64,000 bases of DNA from Acidobacteriota bacterium (GTDB lineage Bacteria; Acidobacteriota; Terriglobia; Bryobacterales; Bryobacteraceae): contig JAFKEE010000055.1 of the NCBI GenBank assembly GCA_017307505.1, positions 21,178 to 85,177 of the forward strand, written 5' to 3'. Shown here piece after piece: positions 35,245 to 43,286 of the stretch. Both the position numbers and the translations under genes were made by a program. How positions within the stretch are numbered: the stretch's first letter is position 1; the number at the start of each line of letters is the position of its first letter. The notes under the pieces were generated by a model. That model saw only the letters and a list, made by a program, of their open reading frames with translations. It did not search any database and was not told the DNA's origin.

Positions 35245-35937
35245 CTAGTTAAGACAACAAATACAAGTTCCATTTGCGCTGTTGCAGCAAGCGAAGTACT
35301 TTCCCGAGCACGTGACTGTGCAGTTGAATGGAACTCCAGAACCACACTGCGTAGCTCCTTCGCCGCCAGATGAGCAGGATGTACAGGCAGGCACATTCAT
35401 GGGGGATGCTTCAGATGAGTTGCTCCGCCCTGACCCTGGTTTGGGGCTAATTGCGCTGCACATGGCAGTCGCTTTGAGCATCGCGACTTGCTCCGAAGTG
35501 AGTGGCGTCGTCTGTCCATGCACGCCGATTCCAACTATTTCGAGTGCGTCGTCGCGCGTGAACATGCGCTGCATGGATGCGGGGATTTGACGTTCCGGGA
35601 ACTTGAATAAGCGTTTCGACCCATCCTCTCCAATCACTGCGAATACACCGTCCGAGAGCAATATCCTGCCCGTTCCCGACCACTCGGACACAGAAGGGTT
35701 GCTCGTCGCTGGGTACTGCAATATGAACACAATCGGTGAAGATTTGCGCTCACTCTGCGGCGTAATCGCGACTACTGCCGCCGAGTGTGTCAGGTTGTGT
35801 GCAATCTCAATTTGGCCCGAAATCCCAGTGACTGACGGCTGCTGCTGCGGCTCCTTAGTCTGAGCGGATACGAACGCCACAATGAAAGGGAGTACCAAGA
35901 CGAGGTGCAGTTTAGAGAAAGGTGACTTCGACCTCAT
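35245..35937 (-). CDS. Secreted hypothetical protein with cysteine-rich C-terminus
   Basis: The 230-residue product starts with a signal peptide (MRSKSPFSKLHLVLVLPFIV, cleavage after VSAQ). The middle contains SVTGISGQIEIAHNLTHSAA and ends in a helix with TSEQVAMLKATAMC. The last 48 residues contain ten cysteines, in CTSC, QCG, NCT, TCS, ACC and TCICC. I recognise no family. The gene and its surroundings are visibly richer in A+T than the adjoining operon, and it sits between an intact permease gene and a beheaded permease copy. This looks like an insertion. Disulfide-rich effector, metal binder and natural-product precursor are all possible. Confidence 0.6.
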   Translation of the reverse strand: MRSKSPFSKLHLVLVLPFIVAFVSAQTKEPQQQPSVTGISGQIEIAHNLTHSAAVVAITPQSERKSSPIVFILQYPATSNPSVSEWSGTGRILLSDGVFAVIGEDGSKRLFKFPERQIPASMQRMFTRDDALEIVGIGVHGQTTPLTSEQVAMLKATAMCSAISPKPGSGRSNSSEASPMNVPACTSCSSGGEGATQCGSGVPFNCTVTCSGKYFACCNSANGTCICCLN

Positions 35938-36068
35938 GTGGCCACCGTAGCATGCGTGGTTTAGGGTGTCAATATCTGAAATTGATTAAGAAATGGAGCG
36001 TTCTCTTGTTAAACGACGATTTATTGTGGTTTATTCCGCTAACCGCCTGGTTCTTCGTCTCTCGCACA

Positions 36069-36331
36069 GAACGCTCCGCCGCGTCGATATAGTGCGCCCG
36101 TTGCTCATCGAGTCGGTGCTGATCTCAGTCGGCGGCGGGCTGCGGGGCATAGCCTTCGGCTTCGGGTTCTCCCCCTCCATTGCCCGCTTCGCCGAATGGA
36201 AGACCATCGTCCCCAGTGCCTCAGTGGTCATCGCCTTTGGCGTCTCTATCGCGGTGGGCCTCGTCTTCGGGATCTATCCGGCCATGAAGGCCGCACGGAT
36301 CAATCCGGGCGAAGCTCTGCACTACGAATAG
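36069..36331 (+). pseudogene. 3' fragment of a second MacB-type permease gene
   Basis: The last 87 codons match the C-terminus of the intact permease at 33871-35121 closely: RRVDIVRPLLIESVLISVGG, then IARFAEWKTIV and IYPAMKAARINPGEALHYE. At nucleotide level the two copies differ at many third positions, so this is the tail of a diverged paralogue rather than a fresh duplication. Everything upstream of codon RRVD is gone; before 36069 the sequence is AT-rich and unrelated. A short frame open from 35993 could still produce a fusion peptide. Confidence 0.75.
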
Positions 36332-36343
36332 TCGCCTCGGTAC

Positions 36344-37273
36344 TCAACTAGTGGCGCCGCCCGAGTTGTCGGGTTTGTTGGCCAGCAGCGGCTTCAGGCT
36401 GCTCAACGACTTCAGCACGTTGTACCAGAACGGGGCGCCCAGGCTCAGCAGCGCGATGGTGAACAATACGCCCAGCAGGTGGCGGCGTCCCTCATAGGTG
36501 GAGTACCACGGCTTCGGGTAGGGCGAGGGGATCAGGTTCAACCGCGTGGCATCCAGGCTCGACTTGATCTCCCGGGCCTGCTGCGCCAGGTTTTCCAGGG
36601 CGACTTTCTCATCGGCGGTTTGAGCCGGTTGCTGCGCCTTCGCGCTGAGCGTCGAGGAGGCGGCGACGAGGCCAGCCCGCAACTCCGCATCCGAAGACAG
36701 CTGAGTGTAGAGCTGCAGACTATCCAGGTGGAGCGCCAGGCAAAGTGCCACCGCGAACAGGATCGTCCAGACACGCATATGCAGGCGGAACCGCTGCGCC
36801 GTGCGCCCCATCGCCGTTTCAAACCAGAACTGAAACTCCTCGGCGACGCCTGGCACCGCCGGGGCATTGGCACCCGGTTGAGGCTGGGCGTGCTGCACGA
36901 TGTTGTGCATCGCCGTCTTCAGGTCTCCGGCACCGGTCTGCACCGTGATGCGTTCCAGGATCCGGACAAACTCCGCAACGGTGACGTGGTTGGCCAGTTG
37001 CCACCGCTGCAGCAGCGGTACCTTCTGGCGAATGATGGACAGGGACGAATCGGAAATCAGCGGATGCCGCAGTACAGCCTCCGCGATGTCGTGGGCATGC
37101 TTCCTGGAATCCGGGTAGATGTTTTCGATCAGCGCCTTCAGGCCCCACCTCAGGTTGGTGCCTCGCAGCCCGAGGAAAGCCGAGACCATCTGGGTGAGTG
37201 TCGTGATGAGCAGGCTGACTCCCAGCATCACGGTGGCAAAGGCAATGAGCGTGTCCAGGTGCTCCAGGGACAT
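36344..37273 (-). CDS. Hypothetical membrane protein
   Basis: The 309-residue protein has an N-terminal helix (TLIAFATVMLGVSLLITTL), then soluble helical sequence to about residue 160. A second helix follows (VWTILFAVALCLALHLDSLQ), a coiled-coil-like stretch (EKVALENLAQQAREIKSSLD), and a C-terminal helix with the distinctive ending LGAPFWYNVLKSLSSLKPLL. That ending is seen in a family of uncharacterised bacterial membrane proteins. No enzyme motif is visible. It is 12 bases from the convergent permease fragment and precedes nothing obvious on its strand. Confidence 0.75.
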   Translation of the reverse strand: MSLEHLDTLIAFATVMLGVSLLITTLTQMVSAFLGLRGTNLRWGLKALIENIYPDSRKHAHDIAEAVLRHPLISDSSLSIIRQKVPLLQRWQLANHVTVAEFVRILERITVQTGAGDLKTAMHNIVQHAQPQPGANAPAVPGVAEEFQFWFETAMGRTAQRFRLHMRVWTILFAVALCLALHLDSLQLYTQLSSDAELRAGLVAASSTLSAKAQQPAQTADEKVALENLAQQAREIKSSLDATRLNLIPSPYPKPWYSTYEGRRHLLGVLFTIALLSLGAPFWYNVLKSLSSLKPLLANKPDNSGGATS

Positions 37274-37339
37274 GGGCGTACTCCTCCGAGTACTTGATGA
37301 CTACACCTTCCCGGTGCGGAACTCAATGAAAAAAACCGT

Positions 37340-38362
37340 TCAGTTGGCAGGCGCGGCGGGTTTCTTCGCCTCGCGGACCGAACGTTCCACCATGTCGTGC
37401 ACGTCCGTCGAGACCGGCTGGTCCCGCCACAGCCAGCGCATCATCTCGGGCAGGATGGGGCCGCCCATCTTCTGCCCGTGCCGGTTGACGCCCCAGGTGT
37501 AGTTCACGTCGTAGCCCTTTGCGGTGAGAGCCTTCATCATCCGCACATTCTGGTAGAACCAGTCGCGCTTCTCGTCGTAGGTCCCATCCTGGCGCAGGCC
37601 CCGGTTGTCGTTCCGCCCATCCTGCAGGAAGATGCGGATCGGCTTCTTCTCCGCCTTCATGATCAGGTCCGGATAAACGTGCCCGCCGCGCAGGTTGACG
37701 AAACTGCCCACCACGCTCAGCACCTTGTGGAACTCGTTCGGACGCTCCCAGGCGACCGTGAAGGCGGCGATAGCGCCCGAGCTCGCTCCGCCGATACCGC
37801 GCTGCTCGGGATCTTTCGAGATGTTGTAGCTCTTGTTCAACACCGGCAGCAATTCATCCACGATCACCCGCGCATACTTGTCGTCCAGCGTGTTGTATTC
37901 CGTGGGACGGTTCGTGGTGCGGTCGCCCCATTCCTTGGCGTTGGGCTCCGGTTGATCCGGCCGGCGGCCCGGATTGATGAACACGCCGATCATTACCGGT
38001 ATTTCACGACGGAATATCAAATTGTCCATGACATTTTGTGCACGAGCATCCCCCTCAGCGTTCATGAACGCCTGCCCGTCGTTGAACACCATCAAACTCG
38101 CGGGCACGGCCGGATCATACTGCGCCGGAACGTAGACCCAGTAAGTGTGCTGAGTGCCCGGATAGGCCTCGCTCGGCAAGGTGAACGGCCCGCGGATTTC
38201 ACCCTTCGGAACGCCCTCCTGGGGCAGGGAATCGGGGCCCAGATGGTAATAAACATCGGGGTTCGGAGCCTGGTTCGCGGCAGGTGCATTGCCCTGCGCC
38301 AGTGCGATTCCAGGAATCCCCGCTACGAGGAGGGAGAAAAGAAGGACGGGTGTTCGGTTCAT
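37340..38362 (-). CDS. Secreted putative esterase (esterase D/PF00756 type)
   Basis: The 340-residue product has a Sec signal ([20 protein letters not shown]) and the esterase D fold: [29 protein letters not shown], nucleophile elbow [11 protein letters not shown], and acid/histidine regions [10 protein letters not shown] and [12 protein letters not shown]. Relatives include enterochelin esterases and feruloyl esterases. It is divergent from the DUF1592 gene (start 38473), so the promoter region at 38363-38472 is shared. Confidence 0.83.
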   Translation of the reverse strand: MNRTPVLLFSLLVAGIPGIALAQGNAPAANQAPNPDVYYHLGPDSLPQEGVPKGEIRGPFTLPSEAYPGTQHTYWVYVPAQYDPAVPASLMVFNDGQAFMNAEGDARAQNVMDNLIFRREIPVMIGVFINPGRRPDQPEPNAKEWGDRTTNRPTEYNTLDDKYARVIVDELLPVLNKSYNISKDPEQRGIGGASSGAIAAFTVAWERPNEFHKVLSVVGSFVNLRGGHVYPDLIMKAEKKPIRIFLQDGRNDNRGLRQDGTYDEKRDWFYQNVRMMKALTAKGYDVNYTWGVNRHGQKMGGPILPEMMRWLWRDQPVSTDVHDMVERSVREAKKPAAPAN

Positions 38363-38472
38363 GTTGGCAGGTCAGAGATTGAAATTGGGCTACTTGCGTG
38401 TCAAGATTATCATGCCTCGCAAGTCTATCCGTAGTAACTTGTCAAGCTTGGAATTCGCCTACCAGAGGGGGT

Positions 38473-40854
38473 ATGCGTATCACCACTCACCGCTTTGCCA
38501 TCGCCGTCTCTGTCGCCGGCCTGCTCGCCGCGGCGCAGTTGCCCGGGCCTGCCAAAAAGCCCGCCGCGCCTGCCGCGAACCCGGTGGCGGCGGCCGGTGC
38601 TCCGGCGCCCACCTTCGAGAAGACTGTCGCGCCGGTGCTGACCAAAACCTGCTCACCCTGCCACAACAGCCAGCTGGCCTCCGGCGGCTTTGATGCCGAC
38701 CACTTCCTGAACCACTCCTCCATCTCCACCCAGCGCGACGGCTGGGACCGCATCCTGATGAAGTTGCGGAACGGAGAGATGCCGCCCAAAGGGATGCCGA
38801 AATCCCAGCCCGCCATCGACTCGCTGATCCACTATGTCCAGGGTGAGGTCGACAAAATCGACCGCAACGCCAAACCCGACCCCGGCCGCGTCGTCGCCCA
38901 CCGGTTAAACCGCACCGAGTACGCCAACACCATCCGCGACCTGCTCGGCCTCGAGTTCCGCGCCCAGAAGGATTTCCCCACCGACGATTCCGGCGAGGGC
39001 TTCGACAACATCGCCGACATCCTCACCATCTCCCCGGTGCTGATGGAGAAATACCTGGCCGCCGCCGAGCGCATCGCCTCCCGTGCCTTGGCTGCCGATC
39101 CGCTGCCGAAACCCATCCAGGTGGACTACGCCAACAAGGACAAGCGCATCCGCCGCGTGGATCCCAGCACCATTGAAGCCACCCACCGCGTCGAGTTCGA
39201 TGGCGATTACACCGTTCGGTTCGCCCTGCCGGGCGAGCGGCCCAAGGATGCCAAACCGGTCCAACTCGCCTTCTGGATGGACGGCAAGCTGCTGGCCACC
39301 AAGCTGGTCGAAACGAAGCCCTCCGGGCTGGTCTACTTCGACCCCTACTCCGAAGAGGAGATGCGGCTGTTTCTGCCCGAAGGCGACCACGTCTTCCGCG
39401 CCGGCTTCCTGAATGACGATTTCGTGAAGGGTCTCGGACCTAAGGAAATCTACAAGCGGAAGTCGAACAAGTACCTCGACGGGATGCTGTTCATCGGGCC
39501 CTTCAAGCCTGAGAATCCCCCACCCAGCCGCGCCAAAGTCCTGATTTGCGACCCGAATTCGGGACCGGCCTGCGTGGACAGGATTGTGACCAACCTGGCC
39601 CGCCGGGCCTACCGCCGCCCGGTCACCCGCAATGAAGTGGCCTCCCTGCTCAAGTTCGTGACCCTCGCGAAAGCCCACGGGCAGTCCACCGAGCAGGGCA
39701 TCCAGTTGGCCCTCCAGGCGATCCTGGTCTCGCCCAACTTCCTTTTCCACATCGAGCGCGATCCCAACCCGACTGACCCCGGCTCGGTCCATCCGGTCAG
39801 CGGCGTCGAACTCGCCTCGCGGCTCAGCTACTTTCTCTGGAGCTCCATGCCGGATGACGAACTTCTGGCCCTGGGTGAATCCGGAAAGCTGAGGACGCCC
39901 GCGGTCCTGGATGCCCAGGTCAAACGCCTGCTGGCCGATCCGCGCTCCGCTGCCCTGGCCGACAGCTTCGCCGCCCAGTGGCTGGAGATCCGGAATCTGG
40001 ATGTGGTGAAACCCGATCCGCAGAAGTTCCCCGACTGGAATCCCGAACTGCGTGACGCCATGCGCATGGAGACCAGCTTGTTCTTTGACCACGTCCTGCG
40101 GCAGAACTGCCCGATGGCCGACTTCCTGGATGCCAGGTACACGTTCCTCAATGAGCGGCTGGCGAAACACTATGGCATCGAAGGCGTTTCGGGCCCGGAG
40201 TTCCGCCGCGTCGAGCTCACCAGCGACCAGCGCGGCGGCATCCTCAGCCAGGCGAGTGTCCTCACGGTGTCCAGTTACCCCACGCGCACCTCCGTGGTGA
40301 TCCGCGGCAAGTATGTTCTGCAGGAGATCCTCGGCGCTCCGCCGCCCCCGCCGCCGCCGGACGTCCCGCCGCTGGACGAAGCAGCCGTGGGCACTTCGCT
40401 CTCGCTGCGCCAGCAGATGGAGAAGCACCGTTCGAACGCCGTTTGCGCGTCCTGCCATTCCAAGATGGATCCGCTCGGCTTCGGCCTGGAGAATTACGAC
40501 GGCATCGGCAAGTGGCGCACCATGGACGGCAAATTCCCTGTCGACTCCAGCGGAGTTCTGCCGAACGGGCAGTCCTTCACGACTCCGGCCGAGATGCGCG
40601 CCGTGCTCAAATCGCAGCTCCCGCAGTTTGCCCGTTGCGTCATCGAAAAGCTGATGATCTACGGGCTCGGACGGGGCATGGCGACGCCCGACCGGCGGGT
40701 GATCGACGAGATCGGCAAGAAGCTGGCAGCGGATGGTTACCCCTTCCAGACGGCGATCTTTGAAGTAGTGAAAAGCATGCCGTTCCAGATGCGGCGCGGT
40801 GAATTCGTGAGCAGCGACAAACAGGCGAAACCCAAGGAGGTTGCCCAGAGATGA
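38473..40854 (+). CDS. DUF1592-family multi-domain haem protein (planctomycete-type cytochrome c module)
   Basis: The 793-residue exported protein has a signal peptide, then a cytochrome c-like CxxCH motif (CSPCH, residues 60-64). The DUF1587, DUF1595, DUF1592, DUF1588 and DUF1585 blocks follow; recognisable segments are HRLNRTEYANTIRDLLGLEF, RAYRRPVTRNEVASLLKFV, ELASRLSYFLWSSMPDDELL, and PTRTSVVIRGKYVLQEILG. A second CASCH motif is near residue 658. The ATG at 38473 is preceded by AGAGGGGG. Two haem sites link it to the ccm operon in this window. Function is unproven; such proteins are paired with DUF1552 proteins, as here. Confidence 0.88.
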   Translation: MRITTHRFAIAVSVAGLLAAAQLPGPAKKPAAPAANPVAAAGAPAPTFEKTVAPVLTKTCSPCHNSQLASGGFDADHFLNHSSISTQRDGWDRILMKLRNGEMPPKGMPKSQPAIDSLIHYVQGEVDKIDRNAKPDPGRVVAHRLNRTEYANTIRDLLGLEFRAQKDFPTDDSGEGFDNIADILTISPVLMEKYLAAAERIASRALAADPLPKPIQVDYANKDKRIRRVDPSTIEATHRVEFDGDYTVRFALPGERPKDAKPVQLAFWMDGKLLATKLVETKPSGLVYFDPYSEEEMRLFLPEGDHVFRAGFLNDDFVKGLGPKEIYKRKSNKYLDGMLFIGPFKPENPPPSRAKVLICDPNSGPACVDRIVTNLARRAYRRPVTRNEVASLLKFVTLAKAHGQSTEQGIQLALQAILVSPNFLFHIERDPNPTDPGSVHPVSGVELASRLSYFLWSSMPDDELLALGESGKLRTPAVLDAQVKRLLADPRSAALADSFAAQWLEIRNLDVVKPDPQKFPDWNPELRDAMRMETSLFFDHVLRQNCPMADFLDARYTFLNERLAKHYGIEGVSGPEFRRVELTSDQRGGILSQASVLTVSSYPTRTSVVIRGKYVLQEILGAPPPPPPPDVPPLDEAAVGTSLSLRQQMEKHRSNAVCASCHSKMDPLGFGLENYDGIGKWRTMDGKFPVDSSGVLPNGQSFTTPAEMRAVLKSQLPQFARCVIEKLMIYGLGRGMATPDRRVIDEIGKKLAADGYPFQTAIFEVVKSMPFQMRRGEFVSSDKQAKPKEVAQR

Positions 40855-42203
40855 AGATCACGCGGAAAGCCCTTCCCCGAAGAACGATCCTGCGCGGCAT
40901 GGGTGCCGCCGTGGGCTTGCCCTTCCTGGATGCCATGCTCCCGGCGATGGCAACGCCGGCGCAGGCCGCGGTCGCCAAGGCTCCGGTTCGCCTCGCGTTT
41001 GCCTACGTGCCCAACGGCATCATCATGAACCACTGGAACCCTTCCTATGAGGGCCAGTTGGGCGAACTGCCGCGCATCCTCAAGGCGATGGAGCCGCATC
41101 GCGACGACATCCTCATGCTCGGCAACCTGACGCACAATACAGGCCGCGCGCTGCTGGATGGAGCGGGCGACCACGGGCGCTGTTCCGGCTCCTATCTCAC
41201 CGGCATCCAGGTGAAGAAGACGATGGTCGACATCAAGGCCGGTGTCTCGTGCGATCAGATCGTCGCCAAACATCTGGGCGAGCAGACCCGCTTCCCCTCG
41301 CTGGAAGTCGGCATGGAAGACGCGCGCCAGGCCGGCGATTGCGACTCCGGCTACTCCTGCGCTTACACCAACAACCTTGCGTGGAAGAGCGAGACTCAGC
41401 CGCTACCGCCGCTGCTCGACCCGCGCGCGATGTTTGAACGCCTGTTCGGCACCGGAGCCGTCCGCAGCCCCGAAGCCAAGGCGCGCCAGGCCGACTACCG
41501 CCGCAGCATCCTCGATTTCGTCAACGCCGAGACCGGCCAGCTGAAGGCCACCCTGGGCCCCTCTGACAATCGCAAACTCGACGAGTACCTCACCTCCATT
41601 CGCGAAGTGGAGCGCCAGATCGACCGCGCCGAAAAGACCAACGCCCAGATCGATCCCAAAATGGAGAAGCCCTACGGCGTGCCGGCCGACTTCTCTGAGC
41701 ACTTCAAGCTCATGACCGACATGATCACCATCGCGTTCCAGGCCGACCTGACCCGCGTCGTGACATTCCTCATGACGCGCGAAGGCACCTCCCGCCCCTA
41801 TCGCGAACTCGACATCGCCGACGGCCACCACCCCTGCACCCACCATATGAATAAGCCGGATCTCATCGAGAAGGTGATCCGCATCAATACCTACCATGTG
41901 GCCCAGATGGCCGGCTGGGTAGAGAAGCTCAAGACGACGAAGGAGTCCACCGGCAGCCTGCTGGACAACATGATGCTGGTCTACGGAGCGGGCCTGTCGG
42001 ACGGCAACCGCCACCTGCACGAAGACCTGCCGACAATTCTCATCGGCAAGGGCGGCAATACCATCAAACCGGGCAGGCGCATTGTATTCCGTCGGGAGAC
42101 CCCCATGTGCAACATGCACCTTGCGCTGATGGAGCGCATGGGCGTTCATATGGAACACTTCGGCGACGCCACCGGGCAGTTGAATCTGGCTGAACTCTCC
42201 TAG
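40851..42203 (+). CDS. DUF1552 domain protein, Tat-exported
   Basis: The 450-residue protein has a Tat leader (RRTILRGMGAAVGLPFLDAM) and the DUF1552 body: LAFAYVPNGIIMNHWNP, GRCSGSYLTGIQ, ITIAFQADLTRVVTFLMTRE, and MLVYGAGLSDGNRHLHEDLP. The last resembles sulfatase/alkaline-phosphatase-like metal regions found in DUF1501/DUF1552 proteins. It overlaps the DUF1592 gene by four bases, the usual constant pairing in Planctomycetes and Acidobacteria. Role unknown; probably a periplasmic partner of the haem protein. Confidence 0.88.
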   Translation: MKITRKALPRRTILRGMGAAVGLPFLDAMLPAMATPAQAAVAKAPVRLAFAYVPNGIIMNHWNPSYEGQLGELPRILKAMEPHRDDILMLGNLTHNTGRALLDGAGDHGRCSGSYLTGIQVKKTMVDIKAGVSCDQIVAKHLGEQTRFPSLEVGMEDARQAGDCDSGYSCAYTNNLAWKSETQPLPPLLDPRAMFERLFGTGAVRSPEAKARQADYRRSILDFVNAETGQLKATLGPSDNRKLDEYLTSIREVERQIDRAEKTNAQIDPKMEKPYGVPADFSEHFKLMTDMITIAFQADLTRVVTFLMTREGTSRPYRELDIADGHHPCTHHMNKPDLIEKVIRINTYHVAQMAGWVEKLKTTKESTGSLLDNMMLVYGAGLSDGNRHLHEDLPTILIGKGGNTIKPGRRIVFRRETPMCNMHLALMERMGVHMEHFGDATGQLNLAELS

Positions 42204-42210
42204 TGCCGTT

Positions 42211-43284
42211 ATGCAGTTTTCCGGTCTAACGAAGCCGCCCATCGGGGTCGTGTTCGACTCCGCGCTGGGCGATGGAATCGACGATGTGCTGGCGCTGGCG
42301 CTGCTCTATGCGCTGGAAGGCAAAAGCGAAACGCGCGTGGTCTCCACCAGTACCACGAAGTCCACGCTGCGGTCGGCCATGTTCGCCGAAGCGCTGACGA
42401 AGTTCCTGATGGGCCCTCCTCCGCCCAGGCCCGCCCCCGGCGTCTTCGCCGGCTTCCAGCGGCCCGTCCCGGCCATCGGCATGGCCGACAACGGGAAACT
42501 CGCTCAGGACACGCCGGTCCTTCGCGCCGTGCTGGATCGGAAGAACGATCAGGGCGAGCCTCTGTACCCGCGGGCCATCACCAGGCTCAACGAAACGGCC
42601 GATCCTGCAGCGCTCATCCGCAACGCCCTCACGGCCCAAAACGACGAGAACTGCCTGGTTCTGCTCGCCGGGCCTGCCACCAATCTCGCCGCCATGATGG
42701 CGCTGCGCGGTTCGATGGAATTGATTCGCGCCAAGGTGAAAGTGCTCATGCTGGCCTGGGGCAGTTACCCTGAAGGCGCGGCCGATCCCAACGTCAAAGC
42801 CGATCTCGCCGCCGCCCGGCAGCTTCTTACCGCCTGGCCCACCACGGTTGTGGCCGTGGGTGCCGAACTGGGCACCGCCGTTCCATTTCCGGGCGAGAGC
42901 TTCGGGAAGGACTTCGCCTGGTCCACCAGCCACCCCATTCTGGATGCCTGCCTGGCCTACCATGCCCAGCCCTACGACGTGCCCGCTTCCGCGCTGGCGG
43001 CCGCGCTCTACTCCATTCGCCCGGATAGCGGCTTCACCACCTCCGCGCCCGGCACGATCTCCGTGCTCGACGACGGCCGCCTTCGCTTCGCGCCCGGCGC
43101 CGGCGGCAAGCATAGCTACCTGCTCGCCGATCCAGCCCGCAAGGCGGAGATCCAGCGGACCTATGTGGAATTGGTGAGCGCCAAGCCCCTTCCGCGGCCC
43201 ATGCGCCGCCGCATCCCGGAGAAGAAGGAAGAGGTTCCGCCCGCCTCCATCAAGCCGCCAGAGCCCCGGACCGGGCCGCTGTGA
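42211..43284 (+). CDS. Inosine/uridine-preferring nucleoside hydrolase-like protein
   Basis: The 357-residue protein has VVFDSALGDGIDDVLALALL near residue 12. This aligns with the calcium-binding DxDxGxDDAxAL motif of nucleoside hydrolases but lacks the second aspartate. Further matches are CLVLLAGPATNLAAMMAL and VAVGAELGTAVPFPGE. There is no signal peptide. A proline-rich C-terminal tail ends it. It lies seven bases after the DUF1552 stop, so it shares the transcript. The altered metal loop leaves catalysis uncertain. Confidence 0.72.
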   Translation: MQFSGLTKPPIGVVFDSALGDGIDDVLALALLYALEGKSETRVVSTSTTKSTLRSAMFAEALTKFLMGPPPPRPAPGVFAGFQRPVPAIGMADNGKLAQDTPVLRAVLDRKNDQGEPLYPRAITRLNETADPAALIRNALTAQNDENCLVLLAGPATNLAAMMALRGSMELIRAKVKVLMLAWGSYPEGAADPNVKADLAAARQLLTAWPTTVVAVGAELGTAVPFPGESFGKDFAWSTSHPILDACLAYHAQPYDVPASALAAALYSIRPDSGFTTSAPGTISVLDDGRLRFAPGAGGKHSYLLADPARKAEIQRTYVELVSAKPLPRPMRRRIPEKKEEVPPASIKPPEPRTGPL

Positions 43285-43286
43285 TG

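Noticed and set aside
38905..40458. Minus-strand frame of 517 codons opposite the DUF1592 gene
   Set aside because: Shadow of a gene with two CxxCH motifs and clear DUF blocks.
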